Source: JBCBKZ01 sp039026975 (GTDB taxonomy: Bacteria > Bacteroidota > Bacteroidia > J057). From it: 9,080 bases of DNA. This document shows, piece after piece, positions 1-5,978 of this stretch. The stretch's first letter is position 1. Every line of letters starts with the position of its first letter. A program made the position numbers and the translations under genes. The DNA lies in the NCBI GenBank assembly GCA_039026975.1, contig JBCCLI010000267.1, positions 1 through 9,080 of the forward strand. The letters run 5' to 3'. Under the pieces are notes generated by a model that did no database searches, was not told where the DNA came from, and saw nothing but the letters and a program-made list of their open reading frames with translations.

Positions 1-1242
1 TATCCGGCTTTTTACCTGTCCAGCTTCCAGCCTGTATCTATTTTAAAAAGTAAGTTAACTCCAGGTGTAGGCACCAGTGGAATCAGGAATGCCATGGTTA
101 CCTTTCAGTTTACTATCTCTGTTTCTTTGATTATTTCTACCTTATTGATTTCAGACCAATTGACGTATTTAACGGGACTCAAGTTGGGAATAGACAAGGA
201 GCAGGTAGTGGTGGTAAGACATGGAGAATTTCTGGAGAATCAACTGGAGGTGTTTAAAGATCAACTCACAACTCAGTCCAGTATAGAGGAAGTAAGTATA
301 GCTGGAGGAGTTCCCCCCCGCGTATTTATGGATGATTATTTCGAGCCTGCCGCTAGCGAGGTGGTAGAGGTGGCCCTTACCTATGCCATGGCAGATGAAA
401 ACTACCTTAGATGTCTGGGCGTGGAGTTAAGAGAAGGAAGAGATTTTGATCGGGGGCGTGTGGCAGATAACCAATCTGTTATTCTCAATGAAAGAGCAGT
501 TAGAGATCTGGGATGGGGAGATTACCGACAAGATTCTACCCTAAGTGTCCTAGGAAACCAGTTATTTTATAATGGGAGAGAGGAGCCCTACACGGTTATT
601 GGGGTAGTGAAAGATTTCCATTATCAGTACTTGGGAGATAATATTGGTCCCTTTGCTTTGTTTAACCTGGAAAGTGAACTGTACGCCTTTGATGAAAGGA
701 TGATAGCCATCAGGTTATCAGAAAGCCTCAGCAGCGAGCAGGTCAGGACGACTTTAGAAGAAGTAGAAAGCAGTTGGCAGACGTTGGTAGGGGGAACAGG
801 CTTTGATTATTTCTTTGTGGATGAAGCATATGCCAGTAGCTTTATGGCTGAAACTCAGCTTTCAAAGATCATGAACGTTTTCTCTTCCCTGGCTATTCTA
901 ATAGCTTGTTTGGGACTCCTGGGATTAACAGCTTTTACTACAGAACAGCGCACCAAGGAAGTAGGCATACGCAAAATTTTGGGAGCCAACCTGAATAACC
1001 TATTACTCCTACTCAGCAAGGATTTACTAAAGTGGGTAGCCTTATCACTTATTTTCGCTATTCCCATAGCATATGTAAGCATAAAGTTTTGGTTGGAAGA
1101 CTTCACCTACCGTATGAGTATCTCTTGGGTTAGCTTCTTTTTCTCCATTATGCTTTGCTTAGCGGTAGCTTGGCTGACCATGATGTACCATACCTTGAAA
1201 GTAGCTAACCAGAATCCGGTGAAGGCACTTAGGTATGAGTAG
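1..1242 (+). CDS. ABC transporter permease, FtsX/MacB-like, C-terminal half (5' truncated by window edge)
   Basis: The reading frame is open from base 1, so the ATG at 94 is internal and the gene starts upstream of the window. The first 31 visible codons include PAFYLSSFQP, the loop that in this family joins the first FtsX domain to the second half. The visible 413 residues hold one membrane helix (about 33-53), a periplasmic MacB-PCD-like domain (about 55-285), then an FtsX domain with helices near 291-313, 343-365 and 374-398. The conserved cytoplasmic stretch TKEVGIRKILGA follows the first FtsX helix; in the family this region couples to the ATPase. The protein ends in NPVKALRYE, the usual ending of these Bacteroidota permeases, which are about 800 residues long. 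Such permeases sit in the inner membrane and work with a separate ATP-binding subunit, none of which is visible here. The substrate cannot be inferred; MacB relatives do efflux or mechanotransmission. Family assignment is firm, role is not. Confidence 0.93.
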   Translation, partial: YPAFYLSSFQPVSILKSKLTPGVGTSGIRNAMVTFQFTISVSLIISTLLISDQLTYLTGLKLGIDKEQVVVVRHGEFLENQLEVFKDQLTTQSSIEEVSIAGGVPPRVFMDDYFEPAASEVVEVALTYAMADENYLRCLGVELREGRDFDRGRVADNQSVILNERAVRDLGWGDYRQDSTLSVLGNQLFYNGREEPYTVIGVVKDFHYQYLGDNIGPFALFNLESELYAFDERMIAIRLSESLSSEQVRTTLEEVESSWQTLVGGTGFDYFFVDEAYASSFMAETQLSKIMNVFSSLAILIACLGLLGLTAFTTEQRTKEVGIRKILGANLNNLLLLLSKDLLKWVALSLIFAIPIAYVSIKFWLEDFTYRMSISWVSFFFSIMLCLAVAWLTMMYHTLKVANQNPVKALRYE

Positions 1243-1413
1243 GTAACTTAAGCCATCTACAAGTTTTATCACCCCAGTGGGCCTATGAATTAGAAATGTG
1301 GGACAGCCAGGGACTCTTTCCTCCTGTAGATCCCGGCTGACCTTGCAAGTAATCCGGTATATACCCAGCTTGATGATAAAAGAAATTAGGTCTTACCTGA
1401 GTATGAAGCATAA
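1239..1413 (+). pseudogene. Possible decayed coding fragment after the permease
   Basis: This lies in the 256-base gap between the permease and the peptidase, which holds no intact gene. One frame from 1239 to the TGA at 1338 reads as ordinary protein, including QWAYELEMWDSQGLFPPVDP (1275-1334). The frame one base over then continues with ADLASNPVYTQLDDKRN (1336-1386), a TAG at 1387, VLPEYEA, and a TAA at 1411. Removing one G of the pair at 1335-1336 would join the two parts as DPADLASNP. This suggests the tail of a gene disabled by a one-base insertion and a nonsense change. No start codon, homologous family or function is recognised. Short open stretches arise by chance, so this rests on protein-like composition only. 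The rest of the gap (1414-1498) shows nothing I can name. Confidence 0.27.
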
Positions 1414-1498
1414 ACCCCCTAAACTGATTTTCTCATAGTAGGGTAAAGGGCGTATTTACACATTAGATGATAATGATCCCAAATACGTTTCTTTCTAT

Positions 1499-3457
1499 AT
1501 GAACAAGTTCCTATTTTCCCTGATTTTCACAGGACTTTCCATTACAGCTACTACCTCCTTCGCCCAGATAGTTGAGGATGAGATTTGTAAGATAGCTTCC
1601 CATGAAGCTGCTCACCATATGAAGAGAATGGCTTCTGCTACCAGAGGCACCACTAATGAACCCTGGAGATCAGATTATGACATTTCCTACCACCGTTTTG
1701 AGTGGAAGTTAGACCCCAATGAGTTTTACATAGAAGGAACTGTAACTACCTATTTTCAGGCCATAAGGGACCAGCTTCCCGTCCTATACTTTGATCTGAA
1801 TAGTAACATGACCATCAATGATATCCGTTTCAGGGGGAATAGGGTGAGTTATGAGCAGGAGGGAAATGATCTACTGAGAATAGATTTAGGAACCAATCTG
1901 GAAGCTGGAAGCATAGATTCTGTAAGTATTAGCTATGAAGGGGTGCCTACTACTACAGGCTTTGGCTCATTCTTCCAGTCTTCGAGGGCGGGGAAGCCTG
2001 TGTTATGGACGCTGTCAGAACCCTATGGCGCTAAAGAATGGTGGCCCTGTAAGCAAAGTCTGAATGACAAGATAGATTCTATTGATGTGATAATAGAAAC
2101 ACCCTCTACCTATCAGGCGGCTTCTAACGGCTTACTAGTGGCAGAAGAGGACTTAGGTAATGGGAATACCCTCTTCCACTGGAAGCACAGATATGCACTG
2201 ACCGCCTATCTAGTAGCCTTCTCCATTACTGAGTATGTCCGATATGAAGATGAAGCATTTCTTCCTCTTAGAAATAAGTCTCTTCCCGTGCTCAACTATG
2301 TCTACCCGGATGAATTTCCATCAGTAAAAGTTCAGACGGATAAAACCATCCCCATGATCCAGCTATTTGATTCTCTATTTGGAGAATATCCATTTATAGA
2401 GGAGAAATACGGACATGCCTCCTTTGAGTGGCCAGGGGGGATGGAACATCAGACTATGAGCTTCATGGGAAATTATACTAATGGACTAATTGCCCATGAA
2501 CTGGCGCACCAATGGTTTGGTAATCAGGTGACCTGCGGGAGCTGGCAGGATATCTGGCTAAATGAAGGCTTTGCGTCCTATTTGACAGCTTTGGTAGATG
2601 AGTTTGTCTTCTCAGAAACGGATTATGAATTCTGGAAGCGCTCTACCATAGATTTTGTTACCCAACAGCCGGGGGGCTCTGTCTATGTCTATGACACTAC
2701 AGATATTTTTAGGATTTTCAACTCAAGGCTCACCTACCGGAAAGGCGGCTTTGTGATGCATATGCTCAGGTGGGTAGTAGGAGATGATGCTTTTTTCCAA
2801 GCTTGTAAGAACTATCTGAAAGACCCTGAACTGCGTTGGGGCTATGCCACCACACCTGACTGGCAGCGGCACTTGGAAGAGGCCAGCGGCAAAGACTTGA
2901 GTGAGTTCTTTGCAGATTGGGTGTATGGAGAAGGCTATCCCGCTTATGAGGTGAGCTGGAACCAGGATGGCCCTACCTTATTTATTACCCTGGATCAGAC
3001 CACTTCCCATCCCAGTGTAGACTTTTTTGAGATGCCTGTTCCTGTAAAGGCTGTATGGGCACAGAAGGATACTATACTGGTGCTGGACCATACCCAAAAG
3101 CGGCAAACCTTTGCTGTGAACCTCGACTTTCAGGTAGAGTCTGTCCGTTTTGACACGGAAAGATGGCTGCTAGCTAAGGTAGCAGAAGTAACCGTTAGTA
3201 ATGAAGACCTACTGGAGGAGGAAGACATCAGCTTATTTCCCAACCCTGCCTCTGATCAGGTGAAGCTGACATTTGGGGAAGTCCCCCCCTCAGCTACCGT
3301 TTCAGTCCTAAATTCCCTGGGCCAAGTCCTCATCAAACGGGAAGTCTTCCAGGCTCCTGAAATTACCCTGCCTATTAATAGGTATCCTGCTGGGGTCTAT
3401 ACCATTAGCATAGAAACTGAAGGGGCATTGATGAGTAGGAAGTTTGTGAAGGAGTAG
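1499..3457 (+). CDS. Secreted M1-family zinc aminopeptidase with T9SS type A sorting domain
   Basis: Predicted to remove N-terminal residues from peptides outside the cell. The 652-residue protein begins with a signal peptide (hydrophobic residues 4-19, likely cleavage SFA|Q after residue 22). An M1 N-terminal beta domain spans about 45-235. The thermolysin-like catalytic domain follows, with GGMEH (313-317, replacing the usual GAMEN substrate-binding motif), zinc site HELAH (333-337), third zinc ligand E356 in NEGFASY (18 residues after the motif), and Y413 in TYRKGG, matching the transition-state tyrosine. A beta-sandwich domain covers about 478-570; the large helical C-terminal domain of PepN-type enzymes is absent. 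Residues about 579-652, from LFPNPASD to a lysine-rich end, are a T9SS type A sorting domain, removed on export across the outer membrane. The gene is alone on its strand and converges on its downstream neighbour. All catalytic residues are present, so activity is likely; substrate preference is not known. Confidence 0.95.
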   Translation: MNKFLFSLIFTGLSITATTSFAQIVEDEICKIASHEAAHHMKRMASATRGTTNEPWRSDYDISYHRFEWKLDPNEFYIEGTVTTYFQAIRDQLPVLYFDLNSNMTINDIRFRGNRVSYEQEGNDLLRIDLGTNLEAGSIDSVSISYEGVPTTTGFGSFFQSSRAGKPVLWTLSEPYGAKEWWPCKQSLNDKIDSIDVIIETPSTYQAASNGLLVAEEDLGNGNTLFHWKHRYALTAYLVAFSITEYVRYEDEAFLPLRNKSLPVLNYVYPDEFPSVKVQTDKTIPMIQLFDSLFGEYPFIEEKYGHASFEWPGGMEHQTMSFMGNYTNGLIAHELAHQWFGNQVTCGSWQDIWLNEGFASYLTALVDEFVFSETDYEFWKRSTIDFVTQQPGGSVYVYDTTDIFRIFNSRLTYRKGGFVMHMLRWVVGDDAFFQACKNYLKDPELRWGYATTPDWQRHLEEASGKDLSEFFADWVYGEGYPAYEVSWNQDGPTLFITLDQTTSHPSVDFFEMPVPVKAVWAQKDTILVLDHTQKRQTFAVNLDFQVESVRFDTERWLLAKVAEVTVSNEDLLEEEDISLFPNPASDQVKLTFGEVPPSATVSVLNSLGQVLIKREVFQAPEITLPINRYPAGVYTISIETEGALMSRKFVKE

Positions 3458-3479
3458 GGAAAGAAATTCCCTGTCCCTA
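3456..3479. terminator. Weak hairpin between convergent genes
   Basis: The 24-base space between two convergent stop codons contains AGGGAA (3456-3461) and TTCCCT (3467-3472), a perfect 6-bp stem with a 5-base loop. The outer TAGGGA (3455-3460) can instead pair with TCCCTA (3474-3479). Placement suits a two-way terminator, but neither side carries a clear T-run, so intrinsic termination is only a possibility. Confidence 0.3.
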
Positions 3480-3481
3480 AT

Positions 3482-3988
3482 CTATCGGTAATATGGTTGG
3501 GAGTATGAGTATTCAACTTTGAATTCGGGATCTCTAGTTCTATCTCCCAATAAGTCATATGGAATTCTTGTAAGGTAAATATGTTTCTCCTTTACTTGAA
3601 TGTTTAGGTGTACAATTTTGCTGTTGATTTGGATGCCTAATTTTATTTCGTTTTGCGAGAATAAATAGGGCATAAGAACAAGACTCTTTTGAGACTCTAT
3701 CCTTCTAGTGTGAGGATTCAAATGGTTAAGTTCACAGACCGCGTAAGAACCAAAATATTGTGAAAGTTGAATGGTAGTATGAGTGGATCCATGACAAGCT
3801 ACTTCTTTCAAAATAATATCTTCTACAATTACTTGATCTTCTAGCCAGATGCTAACGGTATCATTTTCAAAGATTCTCTCGAAATAGATGGTTGTAATGT
3901 GAGGACCTTCAGATAATGGGTCTTTTAATTGAGAATAGCCGGTATTATAAATCAATAAAATGATTAAGAAAAGGGGGGTATATTTCAT
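3482..3988 (-). CDS. Small exported protein of unknown function
   Basis: I do not recognise the family. I prefer the ATG at 3988 (168 residues), because it puts a lysine at position 2 followed directly by a hydrophobic core and gives a compact 20-residue signal peptide, MKYTPLFLIILLIYNTGYS, with cleavage before Gln. An upstream in-frame ATG at 4006 adds six residues (174 in all) and cannot be excluded. No lipobox cysteine follows the signal, so the mature protein is probably soluble in the periplasm or further exported; there is no T9SS tail. The mature part (about 148 residues) looks beta-rich, alternating hydrophobic and polar residues, with two cysteines in an AC...VC arrangement that could form a disulfide. 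The gene stops 24 bases from the peptidase stop (convergent). On its 5' side it follows a truncated ankyrin-like reading frame on the same strand, with which it may once have formed an operon. No promoter was identified. Confidence 0.75.
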   Translation of the reverse strand: MKYTPLFLIILLIYNTGYSQLKDPLSEGPHITTIYFERIFENDTVSIWLEDQVIVEDIILKEVACHGSTHTTIQLSQYFGSYAVCELNHLNPHTRRIESQKSLVLMPYLFSQNEIKLGIQINSKIVHLNIQVKEKHIYLTRIPYDLLGDRTRDPEFKVEYSYSQPYYR

Positions 3989-4014
3989 TGTTGAGAAGTA
4001 GGTCATTCACTTAT

Positions 4015-4143
4015 TTACACAACTTTTCTGCCAATAAACTTCTTATCGACTCCGGGTTCACACCCATAGTCAATAAGAAGTTCAATAAGTTTTTTCTCTT
4101 CCTGATCTTGGTATTTTTCTACACCTTTGTGGGCTAATACAGC
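4015..4143 (-). pseudogene. 3' tail of an ankyrin-repeat-like gene, 5' part missing
   Basis: Reading the minus strand from 4143 to the TAA at 4015-4017 gives 42 codons of convincing protein. It includes HKGVEKYQDQEEKKLIELLI followed by DYGCEPGVDKKF. The core KLIELLIDYGCEP fits the second helix and turn of an ankyrin repeat (compare the consensus pattern IVxLLLxxGADPN). No start codon is available: the frame meets TAG at 4144-4146, right beside the ATG of the divergently oriented MFS gene. The stop lies 26 bases (or 8, with the longer start) before the next minus-strand gene, a normal operon spacing. The simplest reading is a gene whose 5' part was lost or replaced in a rearrangement with a junction near 4135-4147. 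The ankyrin call rests on one repeat-like segment and is tentative. The fragment is also the site of a strong palindrome, so a purely structural role remains possible. Confidence 0.5.
4037..4082. repeat. 46-base imperfect palindrome (long hairpin)
   Basis: AACTTCTTAT (4037-4046) is the exact reverse complement of ATAAGAAGTT (4073-4082). Inside it, GACT (4048-4051) pairs with AGTC (4068-4071), and GGGT (4054-4057) with ACCC (4062-4065) around a 4-base loop. That is 18 base pairs, broken only by a 1x1 mismatch and a 2x2 internal loop. On the plus strand a run of six T starts seven bases after the stem, resembling a displaced terminator tail, but no plus-strand gene ends here. It lies within the ankyrin-like relic and upstream of the MFS gene, so it could be an operator, a transcript-end structure or chance within coding sequence. 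Confidence 0.6.
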
Positions 4144-4147
4144 CTAC

Positions 4148-5359
4148 ATGACTTATGCTTCCCTTGTTAGAAAGTATCCAAGAGAAATTCTCTATGGCTT
4201 TCTTCACTTTTTCTTTTCCGGACTGGGCCAAACCTTTTTGCTAGGCTTTTTTGTAGCCTCTTTCACAGAAAGTCTCTCCATTACGATCCAGGATTTCAAC
4301 GGCTTTTACTCCGGTGCTACCCTGGCAAGTGCTTTTCTGTTGCCCCTGGCTGGTAAATACCTGGATAAAATTAAGGTACGCTATTTCAGCCTGGGAATAG
4401 CCGTCTTAATGATTCTCTTTAGCTTATTCACAGCTACCCTTCAGTATGCATGGATGTTGGGGATCGCTCTCTTTGGATTGCGCTTTTCCGGTCAGGGGCT
4501 TATGCCGCTCACGGGAGCTACTGCTACCGCCCGCTATTTTGAAGAGGGAAGGGGGAAGGCCCTATCCCTGGTGGGCTTTGGTATTTCCCTGGGAGAATTT
4601 TTGATGCCGCTAGGCGTAACCTTTCTCATCCTGAACATCGGTTGGCGGTATACATGGTTGATTCTCGCCCTAGGAGTAGTCTGTATATTCATACCAGCCA
4701 TTATTGGATTAGTCCCTCTCGGCAATAGGTACCAGCTCATACAAGAAGACGCTGATGAAGATGAGCCTACTCAGGCTACAGGTGCTACCCGTGAAGAGGT
4801 GCTGAGAGACCCTAAGTTTTACTTATTGGCTATGGTTAATCTGTGGGTAGCCTTTTTTGTAACGGGCGTCTTCATCAATCAGAGCTTATTAGCTAGCTCC
4901 TATGGATGGTCTCTGGAACTGGTGGCTTATGCAGTAAGTATATTTGGCCTGACCAAGTTTATCTCTAATATCTTCTTCGGTAGCCTCATAGATAAATTTA
5001 GCGCAGTTCGAGTATTTAGTTATGTGCTCCTTCCCCTTATAGCAGGTTGTCTGCTCCTGATGTTTACCCAGAGTAAGGTAGCTGTGATCATATTCTTCAT
5101 TTTATGTGGTATTTCCGGAAGTTTGAGTGGATTAACCGTTACTGCTATGTGGGCAGAGGTCTATGGGACTTTGCACCTAGGAGCTATCAGAAGTGCCGTT
5201 TCTACTTTTGCTGTATTCTCAGCTGCTGTGGCCCCACTAGTATTTGGGTGGGCTTTTTCAAAAGTAGATTACCTTCCTTTTAGTTGGCTTACCTTCGCTA
5301 TTCTCATGCTAATCAGCACCATCATCTCTTTCATAGTCGTAAATAGGATGGGGAAATAG
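4148..5359 (+). CDS. MFS transporter, OFA/monocarboxylate-transporter-like
   Basis: A 403-residue inner-membrane protein with about 12 hydrophobic helices in two groups of six, the normal size for the major facilitator superfamily. The loop between helices 2 and 3 carries GKYLDKIKVR (69-78), a variant of the MFS motif A (GxxxDRxGRR). A second copy, GSLIDKFSAVR, lies in the equivalent place in the C-terminal half. An acidic cytoplasmic loop (EDADEDE, about 200-206) separates the halves and is followed by LRDPKFYLL, typical of the OFA/MCT-like branch, as is ARYFEEGRGKALS (128-140) after helix 4. Members of this branch move small organic anions by antiport or proton symport, but the substrate is not evident here. 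I start at ATG 4148; an upstream in-frame TTG at 4127 would add seven polar residues without conservation value. No partner enzyme (for example a decarboxylase) is adjacent. A weak TAnnTTTG-like element (CACCTTTG, 4122-4129) lies just upstream, without a credible -33 box. Confidence 0.88.
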   Translation: MTYASLVRKYPREILYGFLHFFFSGLGQTFLLGFFVASFTESLSITIQDFNGFYSGATLASAFLLPLAGKYLDKIKVRYFSLGIAVLMILFSLFTATLQYAWMLGIALFGLRFSGQGLMPLTGATATARYFEEGRGKALSLVGFGISLGEFLMPLGVTFLILNIGWRYTWLILALGVVCIFIPAIIGLVPLGNRYQLIQEDADEDEPTQATGATREEVLRDPKFYLLAMVNLWVAFFVTGVFINQSLLASSYGWSLELVAYAVSIFGLTKFISNIFFGSLIDKFSAVRVFSYVLLPLIAGCLLLMFTQSKVAVIIFFILCGISGSLSGLTVTAMWAEVYGTLHLGAIRSAVSTFAVFSAAVAPLVFGWAFSKVDYLPFSWLTFAILMLISTIISFIVVNRMGK

Positions 5360-5424
5360 CCTGGGAGAAGGTGCCCTGCTAAGGTTCTGATCCTATAACC
5401 GGGTAGGGTATTTCTCATAATAAC

Positions 5425-5456
5425 TTGTATATAAAATCGTAATCAGCTTACATTTG
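5425..5456 (+). promoter_or_regulatory. Bacteroidota-type promoter for the lipoprotein gene
   Basis: TACATTTG (5449-5456) matches the phylum -7 consensus TAnnTTTG exactly. A TTG at 5425-5427, separated from it by 21 bases, serves as the -33 element. Transcription would start near 5461-5464, leaving a leader of roughly 25-28 bases before the TTG start at 5489. It would drive the lipoprotein gene and probably the propeller gene after it. Confidence 0.55.
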
Positions 5457-5488
5457 TAGGAATTTTGTAAGCGTTAGTCCGAAATTTT

Positions 5489-5920
5489 TTGACGTTGGGA
5501 GCACTTATCCGGTATATACTTTTCGCCCTACTGATATTGGTAGGATGTAAGTCACAAAAAGAACCAGCCAATATGGCCTCAGAGTCTTCAGGAGTATCTA
5601 CCAAAAAAAGGATAGGAGAAAAACCTCAACTAACTATCAAGCGGTCGTCTATAGCTAAAGGGCAAGTTAGGGTTAGGGGGTTGTGGGGAAACAGGGCATC
5701 AGTAGAGTCTAATGATCAGCAGTATTTTGAGGTGATTGATATGATGGGAATGGGAGAAACTGTCAGGATACAGCCTCCCAAAGAAGGAGAAGCTCTATTA
5801 GTTAGCCTGGATCAGCCTGGCATTCACCAAGCAGGAACAACACAAACCATAGATGTCGTCTTTGTACCGGGAGAGGAGGGTACCAGTCGGTCTTGCCGAC
5901 TCATTAAGATAGTAGAATAA
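5489..5920 (+). CDS. Small lipoprotein of unknown function (TTG start)
   Basis: The 143-residue product opens with a type II signal peptide, charged Arg8 and a hydrophobic core (YILFALLILVGC), with lipobox LVGC and the acylated cysteine at residue 20. After it comes KSQKEPANMASESS, a polar linker without the run of acidic residues seen in known Bacteroidota surface-export signals, so an outer-membrane, periplasm-facing location is my guess. Residues about 45-143 look like one small beta-rich domain, with a second cysteine at 136; I recognise no family. The start must be non-ATG: the frame is closed by TAA at 5468, and the first in-frame ATG lies beyond the lipobox, so TTG 5489 (or TTG 5495) is used. 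A rare start may hold expression low. A good promoter lies just upstream, and the propeller gene follows after 58 bases on the same strand, suggesting one transcript and a possible shared role. Confidence 0.8.
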   Translation: MTLGALIRYILFALLILVGCKSQKEPANMASESSGVSTKKRIGEKPQLTIKRSSIAKGQVRVRGLWGNRASVESNDQQYFEVIDMMGMGETVRIQPPKEGEALLVSLDQPGIHQAGTTQTIDVVFVPGEEGTSRSCRLIKIVE

Positions 5921-5978
5921 TTAGCTAAACCATTTTCAACACGACTCTTCTCTATTTTCAATTTTAAGTACCGTATTC

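Noticed and set aside
94..1242. Complete permease gene starting at ATG 94
   Set aside because: The same frame is open to base 1 and encodes conserved family sequence upstream, so the gene is cut by the window edge.
1484..1491. TACGTTTC as a -7 promoter element for the peptidase gene
   Set aside because: It is only seven bases from the ATG, has C in place of the final G, and has no -33 box at a suitable distance.
313..3299. Runs of seven C at 313-319 and 3293-3299, plus several runs of six G, inside genes
   Set aside because: They could slip in principle, but they lie in mid-gene positions in intact frames with no sign of phase variation.
4127..4147. TTG at 4127 as start of the MFS gene
   Set aside because: ATG 4148 is followed directly by a typical MFS N-terminus, and the extra seven codons overlap the minus-strand relic.
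5374..5408. Possible terminator after the MFS gene (CCCT/AGGG and GGTT/AACC pairs)
   Set aside because: Only two 4-bp stems separated by a large internal loop, with no solid T-run.
1352..5519. Exact 13-base match ATCCGGTATATAC at 1352-1364 and 5507-5519
   Set aside because: About one 13-base match is expected by chance in a window this size; one copy lies in a coding signal peptide and the other in the relic region.
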